Below, piece after piece: positions 46,801 through 56,818 of a stretch of DNA of 64,000 nt. Every line of letters starts with the position of its first letter. Position 1 is the first letter of the stretch. The position numbers were made by a program, and so were the translations under genes. The notes beneath the pieces are model-generated. The model was not told the origin of the DNA. It was given only the letters and a program-made list of their open reading frames with translations, and ran no database searches. The stretch spans positions 496,001-560,000 of the forward strand of contig JAWWNJ010000051.1 in the NCBI GenBank assembly GCA_037176885.1. Direction: 5' to 3'. This DNA is from Favolaschia claudopus (taxonomy: Eukaryota > Basidiomycota > Agaricomycetes > Agaricales > Mycenaceae).

Positions 46801-47602
46801 GCCGGGGGTGACACAGTCGTGTCCGCCGTTAAAGCACCGCTTGCATGGATCGGTTTCCGTCTTGAACTCGCATTTAACTTTGAGATTCTTGCATCGCGCA
46901 CAAGCTCCGGGGCTACAGCGCAGATCCGTCGGTCAAAGGTCAGATCATCGATAGATGGAGAAACACGGACGGCTTTGCACGCGCCCCGCCCTCGTCTTCC
47001 ATTTCGCCCTCCATCTCCTCATCCTTTGGCTCACCAGAGGTTTCCGCGCGGGCACGTTTAGCTTTGCTTGGTTGACTTGGTGGTGGCCTTGTGGGGTAGT
47101 ATGAGGACGATGAGGCGCGGGGTTGCTGTTGCTGCTGTTGCGGCGGCCTAGACACGACCCCGGTCGTTATCGCGCTAAGGCCGGTAGCAGTTCGGGGTGT
47201 GGGTGTAGTGGCAGCCTGGAAGTTGTACGTGGAAGAGTTATTGTGGTATTCGCGCTGAGGGTCTGGGGCAAGAAAGGTTTGTTGCGATTGCTGTTGCTGG
47301 AAGAAATTCTGTTGGTTGGACGCGAAGATGCTGCCTGTGTGGTCGATGGAGGCGGAAGGACTGTGACCTCCACCGGAAGCCGGAGCATAATTCCGACTCT
47401 GTAACTGGGACGGGGAAGACTGGGGGGACGCGGTAAATTGCTGCTGCTGCTGTTGCTGAAAGGGAGCAGAATTAAATTGGTACGAGTCGGGAAAGGTAGA
47501 CTGCGGGTTAAGGGCGGAAAAGTCGAATTCGTGCTCTAGCTGGAGACGAGGGTATTGTTGCTGCTGAGACCATTGTTGGTTTGAATACTGGCCTTGAGAC
47601 AT
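43841..47602 (-). CDS. Zn2Cys6 fungal transcription factor with glutamine-rich N-terminus
   Basis: ATG 47602 starts MSQGQYSNQQWSQQQQYPRL. The first about 220 residues are glutamine- and serine-rich with several CAG/CAA runs, then a basic NLS-like SKAKRARAE and an acidic stretch. After an intron the zinc cluster reads CARCKNLKVKCEFKTETDPC, KRCFNGGHDC, six cysteines, followed by PGRKKRRTPPKREHLLNEI and a short coiled coil. A disordered acidic region leads to the fungal_trans middle region (PHILTRGLITTLEAEKLFDI; LYPQAMHFAQLAAGTALISG; GYILMSLYPVPAKRWEDDRG). The last exon near 43841-43925 gives TDYSWMSQIPSHNYMPAEGM...YSQAY. Targets are unknown. The zinc-cluster context resembles the PriB-like group of mushrooms, with low confidence. 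It sits between two groups of peroxisomal genes. Confidence 0.88.
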
Positions 47603-48729
47603 TGTGGTGGGAGATGGCAAGAGAGAGCGAGTAGTACTGTCACGGTTATTACCGTAACCTGGCGTAAGCGCCCTGGACACACAAGACAGCTGTAATGGAG
47701 GAAGGGGTATCGCGGGGGGACTACAACGCCCTGGAAGAGGCTTGCAAGGCCTTCTGAGTGGCTAGGGAAGGTATTATTCCATACGCGAACCAGTAAATTT
47801 AAGGTCAAACGCGTCCAAGCGCGGCTGTGCTCCTCTGGCAGTGCCAATATTTCTGATCTCATCCTGTGCTTTCTTCAAGAATTTCTGCTTAACGCCTCGA
47901 GGCACAAATCCACGCGTGCTGCTCTTGGTTCAATCCTACAGCTCTCTGACCCTTTGCTTCAAAGCTGACGCGTCCTGACCCACAATCATCTCTGTTCTTC
48001 ACGACGAATTACCTTGGTCCAACTAAAAATATTCCGACTGTGCACCGTATGTCTCCCCGCGATCCAGAGATTAATGGACGTCGACCAAAGCAGGCAGTGT
48101 CGATGAACGCATGGATGACCGCGGTCCTTTTTGTCTCCGGCATTCCTTCTTTTGTCAAATCTCTTGTATTTCGTGATACGGGACCTGATTCTGACAGCTA
48201 CATCCACGCGCGACGCCTGGATCCCGTCGGTGGACCCTCCGACGCAATGCCTCAGCACAGTTTGGTATGCTTGTTTTTCAACTCGGTATAAGAGCGCTGG
48301 CGTGTCGGGTTCTCGTCAATACAGCAACGTGCTGCGTTTCTACCGGCAGACTCCGTGGCAAAAAACCTGAATTATCGGAAGACTTGGACATTCGCGACCA
48401 AGTCGCGACGTTCGCGGAATCGCCTGCAAGGCGACAAGGAAGAAGCTGGCATGGGGGTTACACTGCGTCTCGTCCCTGCAAAGACATGTGGTACGAAATT
48501 TCAACTGCACGTCGTAACTTCAGGTCATCGTAACGATGATTTTACATCTTTACACTATTTTTGCTTCCGCAAGTCTTTTATTGCGGAGATTTCCTTTTTT
48601 GGGATTTGCGCTCGCTATGTTTTGCGTGTGCCTGTCTGCGCTTGTGCGTATGAAAATCCTTGTAATGTATATATTATGTGATCCAATAATGCAATCTCCT
48701 CCTCCCTCCATAGATAACACCGCGAAAAT
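47603..48729. other. Intergenic, promoter of the Zn2Cys6 factor
   Basis: About 1.1 kb between the start of the transcription factor and the stop of ACAD copy 2. ORFs here are short and lack coding character. No repeat, RNA gene or transposon end was recognised. Confidence 0.5.
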
Positions 48730-51261
48730 TCATAGTTTAGCGTCTTTCGGCATGCTCCGAAGCGCCTGACGAACACCCAGATCTCTCAACACGTCCTCCG
48801 CTCCGCCTAGAAGGGCGTCGAAAGCAATTGTGCGATGATAATGCTCGATGAAACGTCCCATTCCTTCAAGAATGGTTTGTCAGTCGTGAAATATTCGCTA
48901 AGCAGAGAGGGTCCTACCTGTCCGAGTGATTCCGCGACCACCAAAGATCTGCACGGCATCCTTAGCCGTCTCTTGTCCGCACGAGGTGGAGTATGCCTTC
49001 AAGAAAGCAATTTGGCTGGTGAAGGAAGGGGGATTAGCTACGAAGATCGCTTGTGAGTAGCTATTTACCCAGCGAGCTTTCCAGCTTGTTGTTTATATGA
49101 CTATATGGATGTTCAGACACATGTTTGCACACGCAAGATGAAGCAAGGCATACCATGTTGCACATTTGATACGTGATGTTTTCTAACCAATTCTGAGTGC
49201 CTGGGACCCAGCGTCGTCAGTCGAGGGTGCTGTTTCAAGAATAACAGACATACTTTCGGCGCGAGAGATCATGGCTGCAAGCTTGGCACGAATTACAGCC
49301 AAGGAGTTCAAAGGCTTCCCAAACGCTTTCCGTTGAGCAGTCCACCTAGGCGGTACTCAGAATATGACATGCGAACAGTCAAGCATACATACTTCAGGCA
49401 TTCCTCCACTAGTATGCTGTTCAGTCGATGCCGAAGTGAAAGGAGTTCACCAACTCACCTATTCCTCTCTGTGCTCGAGCGGAGCTGCAACACATTACCC
49501 ACCGCTCGTGGTTGAAGTTGCTGATAGATATTATGTTTTATAAGAGATCCAGGGATGAGAACAAGGCACGCACCTCAGCATGACGAAGATTCCGCCTCCC
49601 TCTTCTCCGAGCGTGTTTCCGACAGGCGCTCTTGCATTATCAAAGGTGATGAAGGCCGTTCCTGCAGAAGCCGAGTACTGTTCAAACGTTGAAGTGAGGG
49701 TTTCTGCTGATAATCATTCGGCTTACGCTTGTCTTGATCGCCTTCGTCTCCACTCCTTCGCCTCGCTCAACAAGAATGACAGTGAATCCGTCCTCCGTCT
49801 TGCACCCAACGGTGAAGTAGTCGGCAAATGTGCTGAGGGAAAGTTTAGGAACAGATTTGAATGGGATCAGAGGCCGGCTCACCCGTTCGTTATCCACTTT
49901 TTAGAGCCTGAGTAGAAGGGATCAACGAACAAGCTGACGAGAGTTGATAGAAGGGAACGGACCATTGATGATCCACTCTTTCCCGTCTTCACTCTTGACA
50001 GCGGTGGTCTGATTCACAGTTGTTAGTCGAGATACGCAGAGAAAGAAACGCGCAAGACCTGAAGACCCATGACATCTGAGCCTGCCTGCGCTTCGGAAAT
50101 GGCTAGACAAATGAATTTCTTGCCCGAAAGGACTTCAGGCACTACTCGCGCCTTGAGCTCATCACTGCCGAAGTTCAAGACGGGAGGAAGGCCAATGACT
50201 TTGCCGGATAAAAGACCTGTAAAAGGGAGTCAGAGGCCAGCGAAGGTAGTCGCGCTTTTTCTGACCGTCTCCGTATCCGCGTGCACCGCAACGCGCAATT
50301 TCTTGGTTGATGATGAGCTGCGAGGGAGAATCAGAAAGGATTGTGTTGGTGGATACTTTAAGACTACCTCGTGGAAGTAATCAAACTCTTCTGGCTTGAC
50401 AAGTCCGTTCATGAGAGTTAGGCCCTTGAGGTGCTTGCCTGGACCCATGCGCATTGCGTGAAAGTTCAATGCACTAATTCCGACCATTAAAAGTGAGATC
50501 ACAGCAAATGGGCGGGGGACGCACGTCATCTTCTGTACAAGCTCCGGCGATATTTTGGAACCATCTTCCTCTTTAATCTACTCAGAAGGGCCAAGTTCAG
50601 CGTAAGTGACATGGCGAAGGTAGAATACGCACCTGGGCTTCAGGGTAGATCTCAGCATCGACGAATTTGCGCACTGCCGCCTGGAACTTTCTGTGATTCT
50701 TAGGTATTGTGAGATGAAAACCGCCGCAGTGAACCGAAATAATCTTCATACCTCACTGAAGTAAGGGCTGTGGAAGCCCTCGACCAGCCACGAAGGTTCA
50801 GCATAAGGTACTTTGCTGATTTCACCGGGTACTAGGCCCTTGATGATGCTCTTCTCCCCCGCAATCACGCCAATTTGTAAACGCTTGTATTGCGGTCTCT
50901 CGAGAACCTCTTGCCGATGTAGAGCAAAGAAAGACTCTGTTGCATCCTGGCCAGCTGAGAAAACACAATGAGATGCCGTTTCACGAGCAGAAAGGGCCGT
51001 CGTATTTACCGACTTCCTCGTCGGAGAGTACACTTATGCCGCCGGGGTGCATGTTCTGAAACTTAGACAGGTCGTAGACTTTGGCGTCGACAACGATCCA
51101 CTGCGCCAGTCAAGTCTAATGAATCATTCAAGTTGCAAACATGCTGTCTAGGACTCACTAGATCGCCCGGCTTGTTGTGCTAAAAGAATGGTGAGACTCG
51201 GCCGTAGAAAACGAAAGGAACAGACCTTTGCGACTTCCTCGAAAGTAAACTGCTTGGACAT
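48730..51261 (-). CDS. Cytochrome b5-acyl-CoA dehydrogenase fusion, copy 2 (PTS1)
   Basis: Starts at 51261 with MSKQFTFEEVAKHNKPGDL, then WIVVDAKVYDLSKFQNMHPG with the HPGG heme motif and DATESFFALHRQEVLERPQY. The linker GEISKVPYAEPSWLVEGFHS is shared with copies 1 and 3. The dehydrogenase part shows MRMGPGKHLKGLTLMNGLVK, PEEFDYFHE, FAVISLLM-flanking introns, and further downstream the FAD/substrate blocks. The last exon reads IEHYHRTIAFDALLGGAEDV, LRDLGVRQALRSMPKDAKL, ending in the PTS1-type AKL. The intron that splits PEE|F in copy 1 is absent here. It lies in tandem with, and 206 bases after, the racemase gene on the same strand. Confidence 0.88.
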
Positions 51262-51467
51262 TGCTTGAGAGTAGTTAGGGACCCGTTCAGATGTGATGAG
51301 AGGGTTATAACTGGGCTATGATTCACATGTGATAACGGTTGGGAGCGCGTGAATATATTGACGTGGATCTTCGGTTTCGTCATTTCAATATTGCCGGTCC
51401 GTCTCAAAAGAAAAATATTCGTTGTGCAGCGCGGTTTATTCTTTGTACAAATTACATCCAGCAACCT

Positions 51468-53070
51468 TCATAGTTTACTTTCACGATCGTCCGACATGGA
51501 TATTGCACCTTCGCACATCATTTCGTTCAGCTGGGCATCATCCAAACCTAGCCCAGCCAAAATCTCTCGTGTGTGCTGTCCGCTGCGAAGTTTCAGGGAG
51601 CCAGGCCCAGGATTTTCGCGGACACCGGGCAACTCAGCAAATCCTGCAATTCGGGGATGCGGTGCAGGAATTTCTGAGTTGGAAGCATCCAACACTGCGG
51701 CTTCTTCAGGAGTTAGAACAGGAACAGCGCATGCATCCGTTCCTGCAGACGCTAAGATATCGAATTTATACAGAGCTATCCAGGCACTGACCGTGGAAGA
51801 CTTTCGCCCAATAGTCCCGCTCTCTTGTAGCAAAACCTCTTGTCAGGTATTCTTTGAGTTTGGGCCATTCGTCTTGATCGAACTGTGTTTCCGAGGTGGG
51901 AGCCCAGCCATCAAGGCTAAACCCAGAGGGGACTGCGTTCACAAACCTCTCGATGAAAGCCTTGAAGAATTGGGGCTCGAGGCAACCGACTGACATCCAC
52001 CTGCCATCTTGGCATGTATAGATATTGTAGAAGGGAGCACCACCGTCGAGCAGTCGAGATCCACGGGTGCCGGACATATGTACAGACTGCGAGACTAGTC
52101 CCAACAGCGGGAAAGAAGACAGATAACGCGAGCCGGAAACCTGTGCGGGGTCAGATTCGAGATTCACTTGAGCGCTAAGTACAGACCATGTCGGCGTCGA
52201 CGACCTGCCCCCGCCCGCTCTTGCCTCGCGCAATCAAGGCGAGCAGGATTCCCATAGCACAAGTCATCCCCCCTCCCGCAAAGTCGGCAAGAAGATTTAT
52301 CGGAAAACTCGGTTTATCTGCTGTGCCTGGCAAAAGCTTCCACGAATCTGGGCTGAACGCTCAAAGGAATTTCTTGTAATAACTGACCGATAAAACTCCA
52401 CTCAAAGCGAGATAGTTTATATCATGTCCTTGGGATTACAACCTCAGAGACATACGGTAACAGGGAGAAACATACATACCCGCCATATCTTTATGCGGTC
52501 CTTCAAGTGGCATCTTGGTCAGTCCGGACCTCGAAATTATACCATATTCTGATACCTGTTCTCGGAAACCTGATCGCACAATTTTTCCAATACAGAACGC
52601 AAACAGCTGTGTTGAGCACCCACCCAATCATTCGAGCATAAATAAGGCTCTCATTCAAGCCCGGCGAATCTTGGCTACCGAGAAATACCTCGGGTCCAAG
52701 CCCCAGCCGTTCCATGACGCCTGGGCGGAAAGGGTCGATTAATACGTCTGCAGACGCAATAAGTCTCAGCAACGCGGCCTTTCCGCTTGGGATTTTGGGA
52801 TTTATGGCAGCGGATTTCTAGTTTTGCTTGCTTCAATTGAACAAGTCGTCGCATGTTGACTCAAGCATATGCTCTACCTTCCCTCGGCATAGAATATCAG
52901 AAGAAGACGCGCCGGGACGGTCGATTCGAATAACAGAGGCTCCATTGTCGGCCAGGATGAGACCAGCAAACGGTCCGGGAGCAAGGCCCGCAAACTGAGG
53001 GATGTGGATGGTATGCAAAGAAGCATAGGGCGCGACGCACCTCGACAACTTTAATGTTGGAGAGGGCCAT
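51468..53070 (-). CDS. Peroxisomal alpha-methylacyl-CoA racemase (CoA-transferase family III fold)
   Basis: Interconverts (2R)- and (2S)-methylacyl-CoA so that branched acyl chains can enter beta-oxidation. ATG 53070 gives [10 protein letters not shown], and after an intron [20 protein letters not shown] then VIRIDRPG. Further blocks match [39 protein letters not shown] with the catalytic His, [20 protein letters not shown] with the catalytic Asp, then [20 protein letters not shown] and [13 protein letters not shown]. The C-terminal part has [20 protein letters not shown] and ends DDRESKL: SKL is the canonical PTS1. It is divergent from ACAD copy 3 (239 bases between starts) and in tandem with ACAD copy 2, the enzyme step that would follow racemisation. 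Confidence 0.92.
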
Positions 53071-53309
53071 TATTCCACTGCTCGAAATTCGAACTTGAAG
53101 AGGTCAAGTCCAAGTTGCTTTTCGCTTGGGCCCGGGCCGGCAGTTTCTATACCCGGTGTCGATCGCGCTGATTCTTTCCGAAAAAGGAAATTCCCCGCTC
53201 CGAGTCTCCAGAACCGTTCACGTTCAATTCACATTGGAACGCGTCGCGGTCCTCGAACATCACCCCCACGAAAGTTTATAACACACTCACCAACACGGCG
53301 CCGTGACCC

Positions 53310-55695
53310 ATGACTTTGAAACTGTTTTCGAGAGACGCTGTGGTTCAGGTTTATCTAAACTTATTGCATGCCAAATAGCTGTTCATTTATCGGGATCATA
53401 GCACGCTTCACCAGGAGACCTAGTCAGTGCAATGTCCCCGCGTCTTGAAGACAAATATGCTGATGTCATGTAGTGGGTCATCATCGACTCGCGGGTGTAC
53501 GACTTATCCTCTTTCGCCAAACTACATCCTGGCGGCCAATCCGTCTTGCTGGATCCTGAGATAGGTCAGCTCACTTGGAAAGCGTTCTGTTAACCACATC
53601 ACGTCTGAAAATTTCTAGCTGGCAGAGATGCAACAGAACAATTCTTTGCCCTTCACCGTACTGAAGTCCTCGACCGATACTCTCGGCTTCAAATTGGCAC
53701 AATAGAAGGCGAAGAGGTGCAGATTAAGAGTCACATTCCCGGATCACTCAGCGATGTACCCTATGCTGAACCTAATTGGTTGTCGCCGGGATTCCATAGC
53801 CCTTATTATAAGGAGGTGATGCAAGGCACTCTATTCAATTCCTGGGCTAACGCTTTCGCGAATGTCAATCAGCACCATCACCGCCTACGAGCTGCAATGA
53901 GAAAGTTTGTCGATGAGGTTGTGTACCCAGACGCACAGAAGCACGAGCGAGACGGAACCCCTCCATCCCAGAAGGTTTTCGATGAAATGGCGCGGCTCAA
54001 TATCACTGCAATGCGTGTCGGTCCAGGTAAACATCTCCAAGGTCGGGTGCTCATGGATGGAATTATCTCCGTGGAAGAGGGAAGTCCATCTCAGTTTTCC
54101 ATCGCTCCGCCTCATATTTATGTCGAAATGCAGTTCGATCCTTTTCATGAGCTCATCATCAACCAAGAACTTAGCAGGATACACGCAAGAGGTTATTCTC
54201 TTCCTTTCGTACGCTATGAATTTCATCATATAATATCCTAGGCTATGCCGATGGTCTTGGTGAGTTACAATTCGAAGCTCTCCCCATAGTCGACTAACAC
54301 AAACTTGGTAGCTGGGGGCACAATTATAGGTACGAGTCTAGCCATTTCTATGCACCTTCTATCTTACCGCTAATTCTCTAGGCCTTCCGCCTATCATTAA
54401 ATTCGCACAGCCTGCGTTGCGGGACAAAATAGTGGATGAAGTGCTATCCCACAAAAAGGCTCTGTGTTTGGCCGTCACAGAGGCCTTTGCAGGATCAGAT
54501 GTACAAGGACTACGATGTAGAGCCACCAGAACCAAAGATGGCTGGATTGTCAACGGCACAAAGAAGTGGATCACCAATTCTACATGGGCCCATTACTTTA
54601 CGGTAGCTTGCAAGGCGGAAGACGGGGAAATCGTTGTGCTTGTCGTCGAACGAGGTGAAGGAATCGAGACAAAACCAATCAAGACATCCTATTCTTCGGG
54701 TTCAGCTGGAACAGGCTTTGTCACTTTTGACAACGTCCATGTTCCGTTCGAGAACCAGCTCGGAGTCGGTCAACCAGGATTGAACATAATTGTACGTTGT
54801 CAAAAAAATACTTGCCCGGAGCGCCCTAATTACATCCTCTTCATTCAGCTTGCGAATTTCAATCATGAGAGGTACAGTCATTGTGAACTCCGAGCCTTGC
54901 CACATATTTGATTGGAATGATACTAGATGGGTCTTGACTGTCAGCACTATCGCAGGACAGAGAATTATTTTCGAAGAATGCTTCAAGTGGGTATGCTTGC
55001 TGATATCATTCAGCGTGAGGACTGACGTCTCATCCAGATGGGCGGCGCAGAGAAAGGTTTTCGGGAAACCTCTGGCAGCGCAGCCTGTCATTCGCCAGAA
55101 ACTTGCTTCCATGATTTCGCGGTTCGAGAGTTGCCAAGCTTGGCTGGAGAACATTACTTTCCAGATGTGTGCGATGTCTGCCAAAGAACAGGCAAAGCAT
55201 TTGGCTAGGTATGAACATGGATCGATCCTATGTATCGGCTGTCCAATCTTGAGCACCATCCACTAGCCAGATAGCATTTCTCAAGATGCACGCCACTCGT
55301 GCTTCCCAAGAAACGGCGGCCGATGCAGTTCAGGTTAGTGTGCTTAGCCGCTCTCTGAATATTTTTCAATGTTGAATCTAGATTTTCGGGGGTCGTGGAA
55401 TAACACAATCCGGTATTTGCTGGAGATTCCCAATATCTCATGTCAGATTAACGTCCCGTTTAGGTCTAGGAACGCATATAGAGCATTATCATAGGACTTT
55501 GCTCATAGACGCGTGAGTATGTCCGAGCATCATCGAAGCTACTTCTGACTTTTGAGATCTAGTGTCGGCGGAGGAGGTCAGTTTAGACTCATCTTGAAGT
55601 CAAACTTCCTGACGGTTGTTATAGCCGAAGATGTCCTTGGTGACTTGGGCGTAAGGCAAATTCTGAGACTCATGCCCCGCCAGGCTCGGTTATAG
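53310..55695 (+). CDS. Cytochrome b5-acyl-CoA dehydrogenase fusion, copy 3 (PTS1-like, odd intron)
   Basis: The true start is ATG 53310: MTLKLFSRDAVVQ, then exon HASPGDL (flanked by ATAG and GTCAGT), then WVIIDSRVYDLSSFAKLHPG from 53461. This removes the in-frame TAG at about 53456 that stops a naive reading. DATEQFFALHRTEVLDRYSR follows, then DVPYAEPNWLSPGFHSPYYK, MRVGPGKHLQGRVLMDGI, CLAVTEAFAGSDVQGLRC, GWIVNGTKKWITN, ANFNHERW, FGKPLAAQPVIRQKLASMIS, IFGGRGITQSGLGTHIEHYH and GGGAEDVLGDLGVRQILRLM. It ends PRQARL; ARL fits the PTS1 pattern but is weaker than SKL. At 54080-54133 a 54-base stretch sits exactly where copy 1 has an intron, but its donor reads GGAAGT in place of GTAAGT and the frame stays open. 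Confidence 0.85.
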
Positions 55696-55755
55696 CTTAT
55701 CCCGAGACATGTGCGGATTAAGCTGCTATAATTTTACGAACCATACAGTACTTCG

Positions 55756-56818
55756 TCATTTGCCGCGACTGCTACTACTGCTAGTCCGCTCCGAAGGTCG
55801 CAAGGTGGCCCCAAGCCCTGTGGAAGCTGCGACGGTGCCCGGTCGAGACAAAGGTTTCCATCCAAAGTATTCCAATACGATGTTTTTCGCGAAGATTTCT
55901 CCAAAACCAAGCATAACTCCGTTGACGAAGGGTAGGAGCAAGTTGATCGCTAATGATGAAAACAGCGCAGTGAACCGCGTCCGGGTGGAGAGAGAAGAGT
56001 CAAATATGGCGAGTGTGGCAGATTCTAGAGGTGCAGGTGGGGGAGGATGAGGTGAAGGGGTGTTGGTTCGATCTGGGAAAGACATGGAAGGGAACGAGGA
56101 AGTGAGAGGATCGGATAGCTCCTCCCATTTTTGAGATTCATCGGCCGACTGGGATTTGGGAACCTCGATCGTCGCCAGTGGGGCGTCCTATTTGAGAGAA
56201 GTGATCAGAAAGAGTGGAACAAATTCAACAGCTGAACCTACGTGTTTCTGAGGTTCGCCCGTTACCAGATCACGACTGTCAGCAGGACTGGGAGAAGACA
56301 ATCTCGGGGGTGCCTTAGACTTTCCGCCGGGGCCGACGGTCTCCCACCCATGTTCACTTTCACCACTAGTGCTCGCATCCGAAGGTAATGCTGCTTTCCG
56401 AAGAGCGGCCTCCTGCTTCTCTGCAGCACGTATGCCTTCCCACCGCTCGCGCTCCTTCTCCGCTTTCTGCCGTGCTTCGGCGGATTGTGCCCGCCATGAT
56501 TCCACTTGTTGGTCGTACTCTGATTGGAAAGCACTGTCGGCTGAGTCCGATGACGTGGAAGAGTCTTCTGTAGACGTCGAGGGCACGGAGACGGCGTCAG
56601 TATTTAATTGAGGATTGGTGCCTTGCGGATCCGGAGGAAGAAGCGAGGGGGAGGAGACGAAGGACTGGGACAAGGCAGCCTACGCATGTTCAGCTTGAAA
56701 AGAGATGTGGGGAGGGGCGAGGCCTCACCGCCAATTCATCATCTGGCTGCATAAGGGTGATTGCAGAGTCCAAGACGCGCCCGAACGTGTGACGTGATAC
56801 GGCGTTAGTCACGCTCAT
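55756..56818 (-). CDS. MIM1: Mim1/Tom13-like mitochondrial outer-membrane import protein with long N-terminal extension
   Basis: Mim1 inserts alpha-helical proteins into the mitochondrial outer membrane. The core is TRFTALFSSLAINLLLPFVN, then GVMLGFGEIFAKNIVLEYFG near 55850-55990, with one membrane helix and the family's GxxxG pattern (GVMLG). Upstream exons are in continuous frame: start 56818 (MSVTNAVSRHTFGRVLDSAI), a serine/acid-rich stretch, a charged helix (ARQKAEKERERWEGIRAAEK), WETVGPGGKSK and KSQSADESQKWEELSDP. The total is about 320 residues, whereas yeast Mim1 has about 110; the extension would face the cytosol. An alternative reading is that the internal ATG at 56085 (MSFPDRTNTPSPHP) starts a 109-residue short form. 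Confidence 0.82.

Noticed and set aside
53432..53460. In-frame stop taken as a sign of a pseudogene in ACAD copy 3
   Set aside because: The TAG is the end of an intron. Upstream exons give an uninterrupted N-terminus like those of copies 1 and 2.
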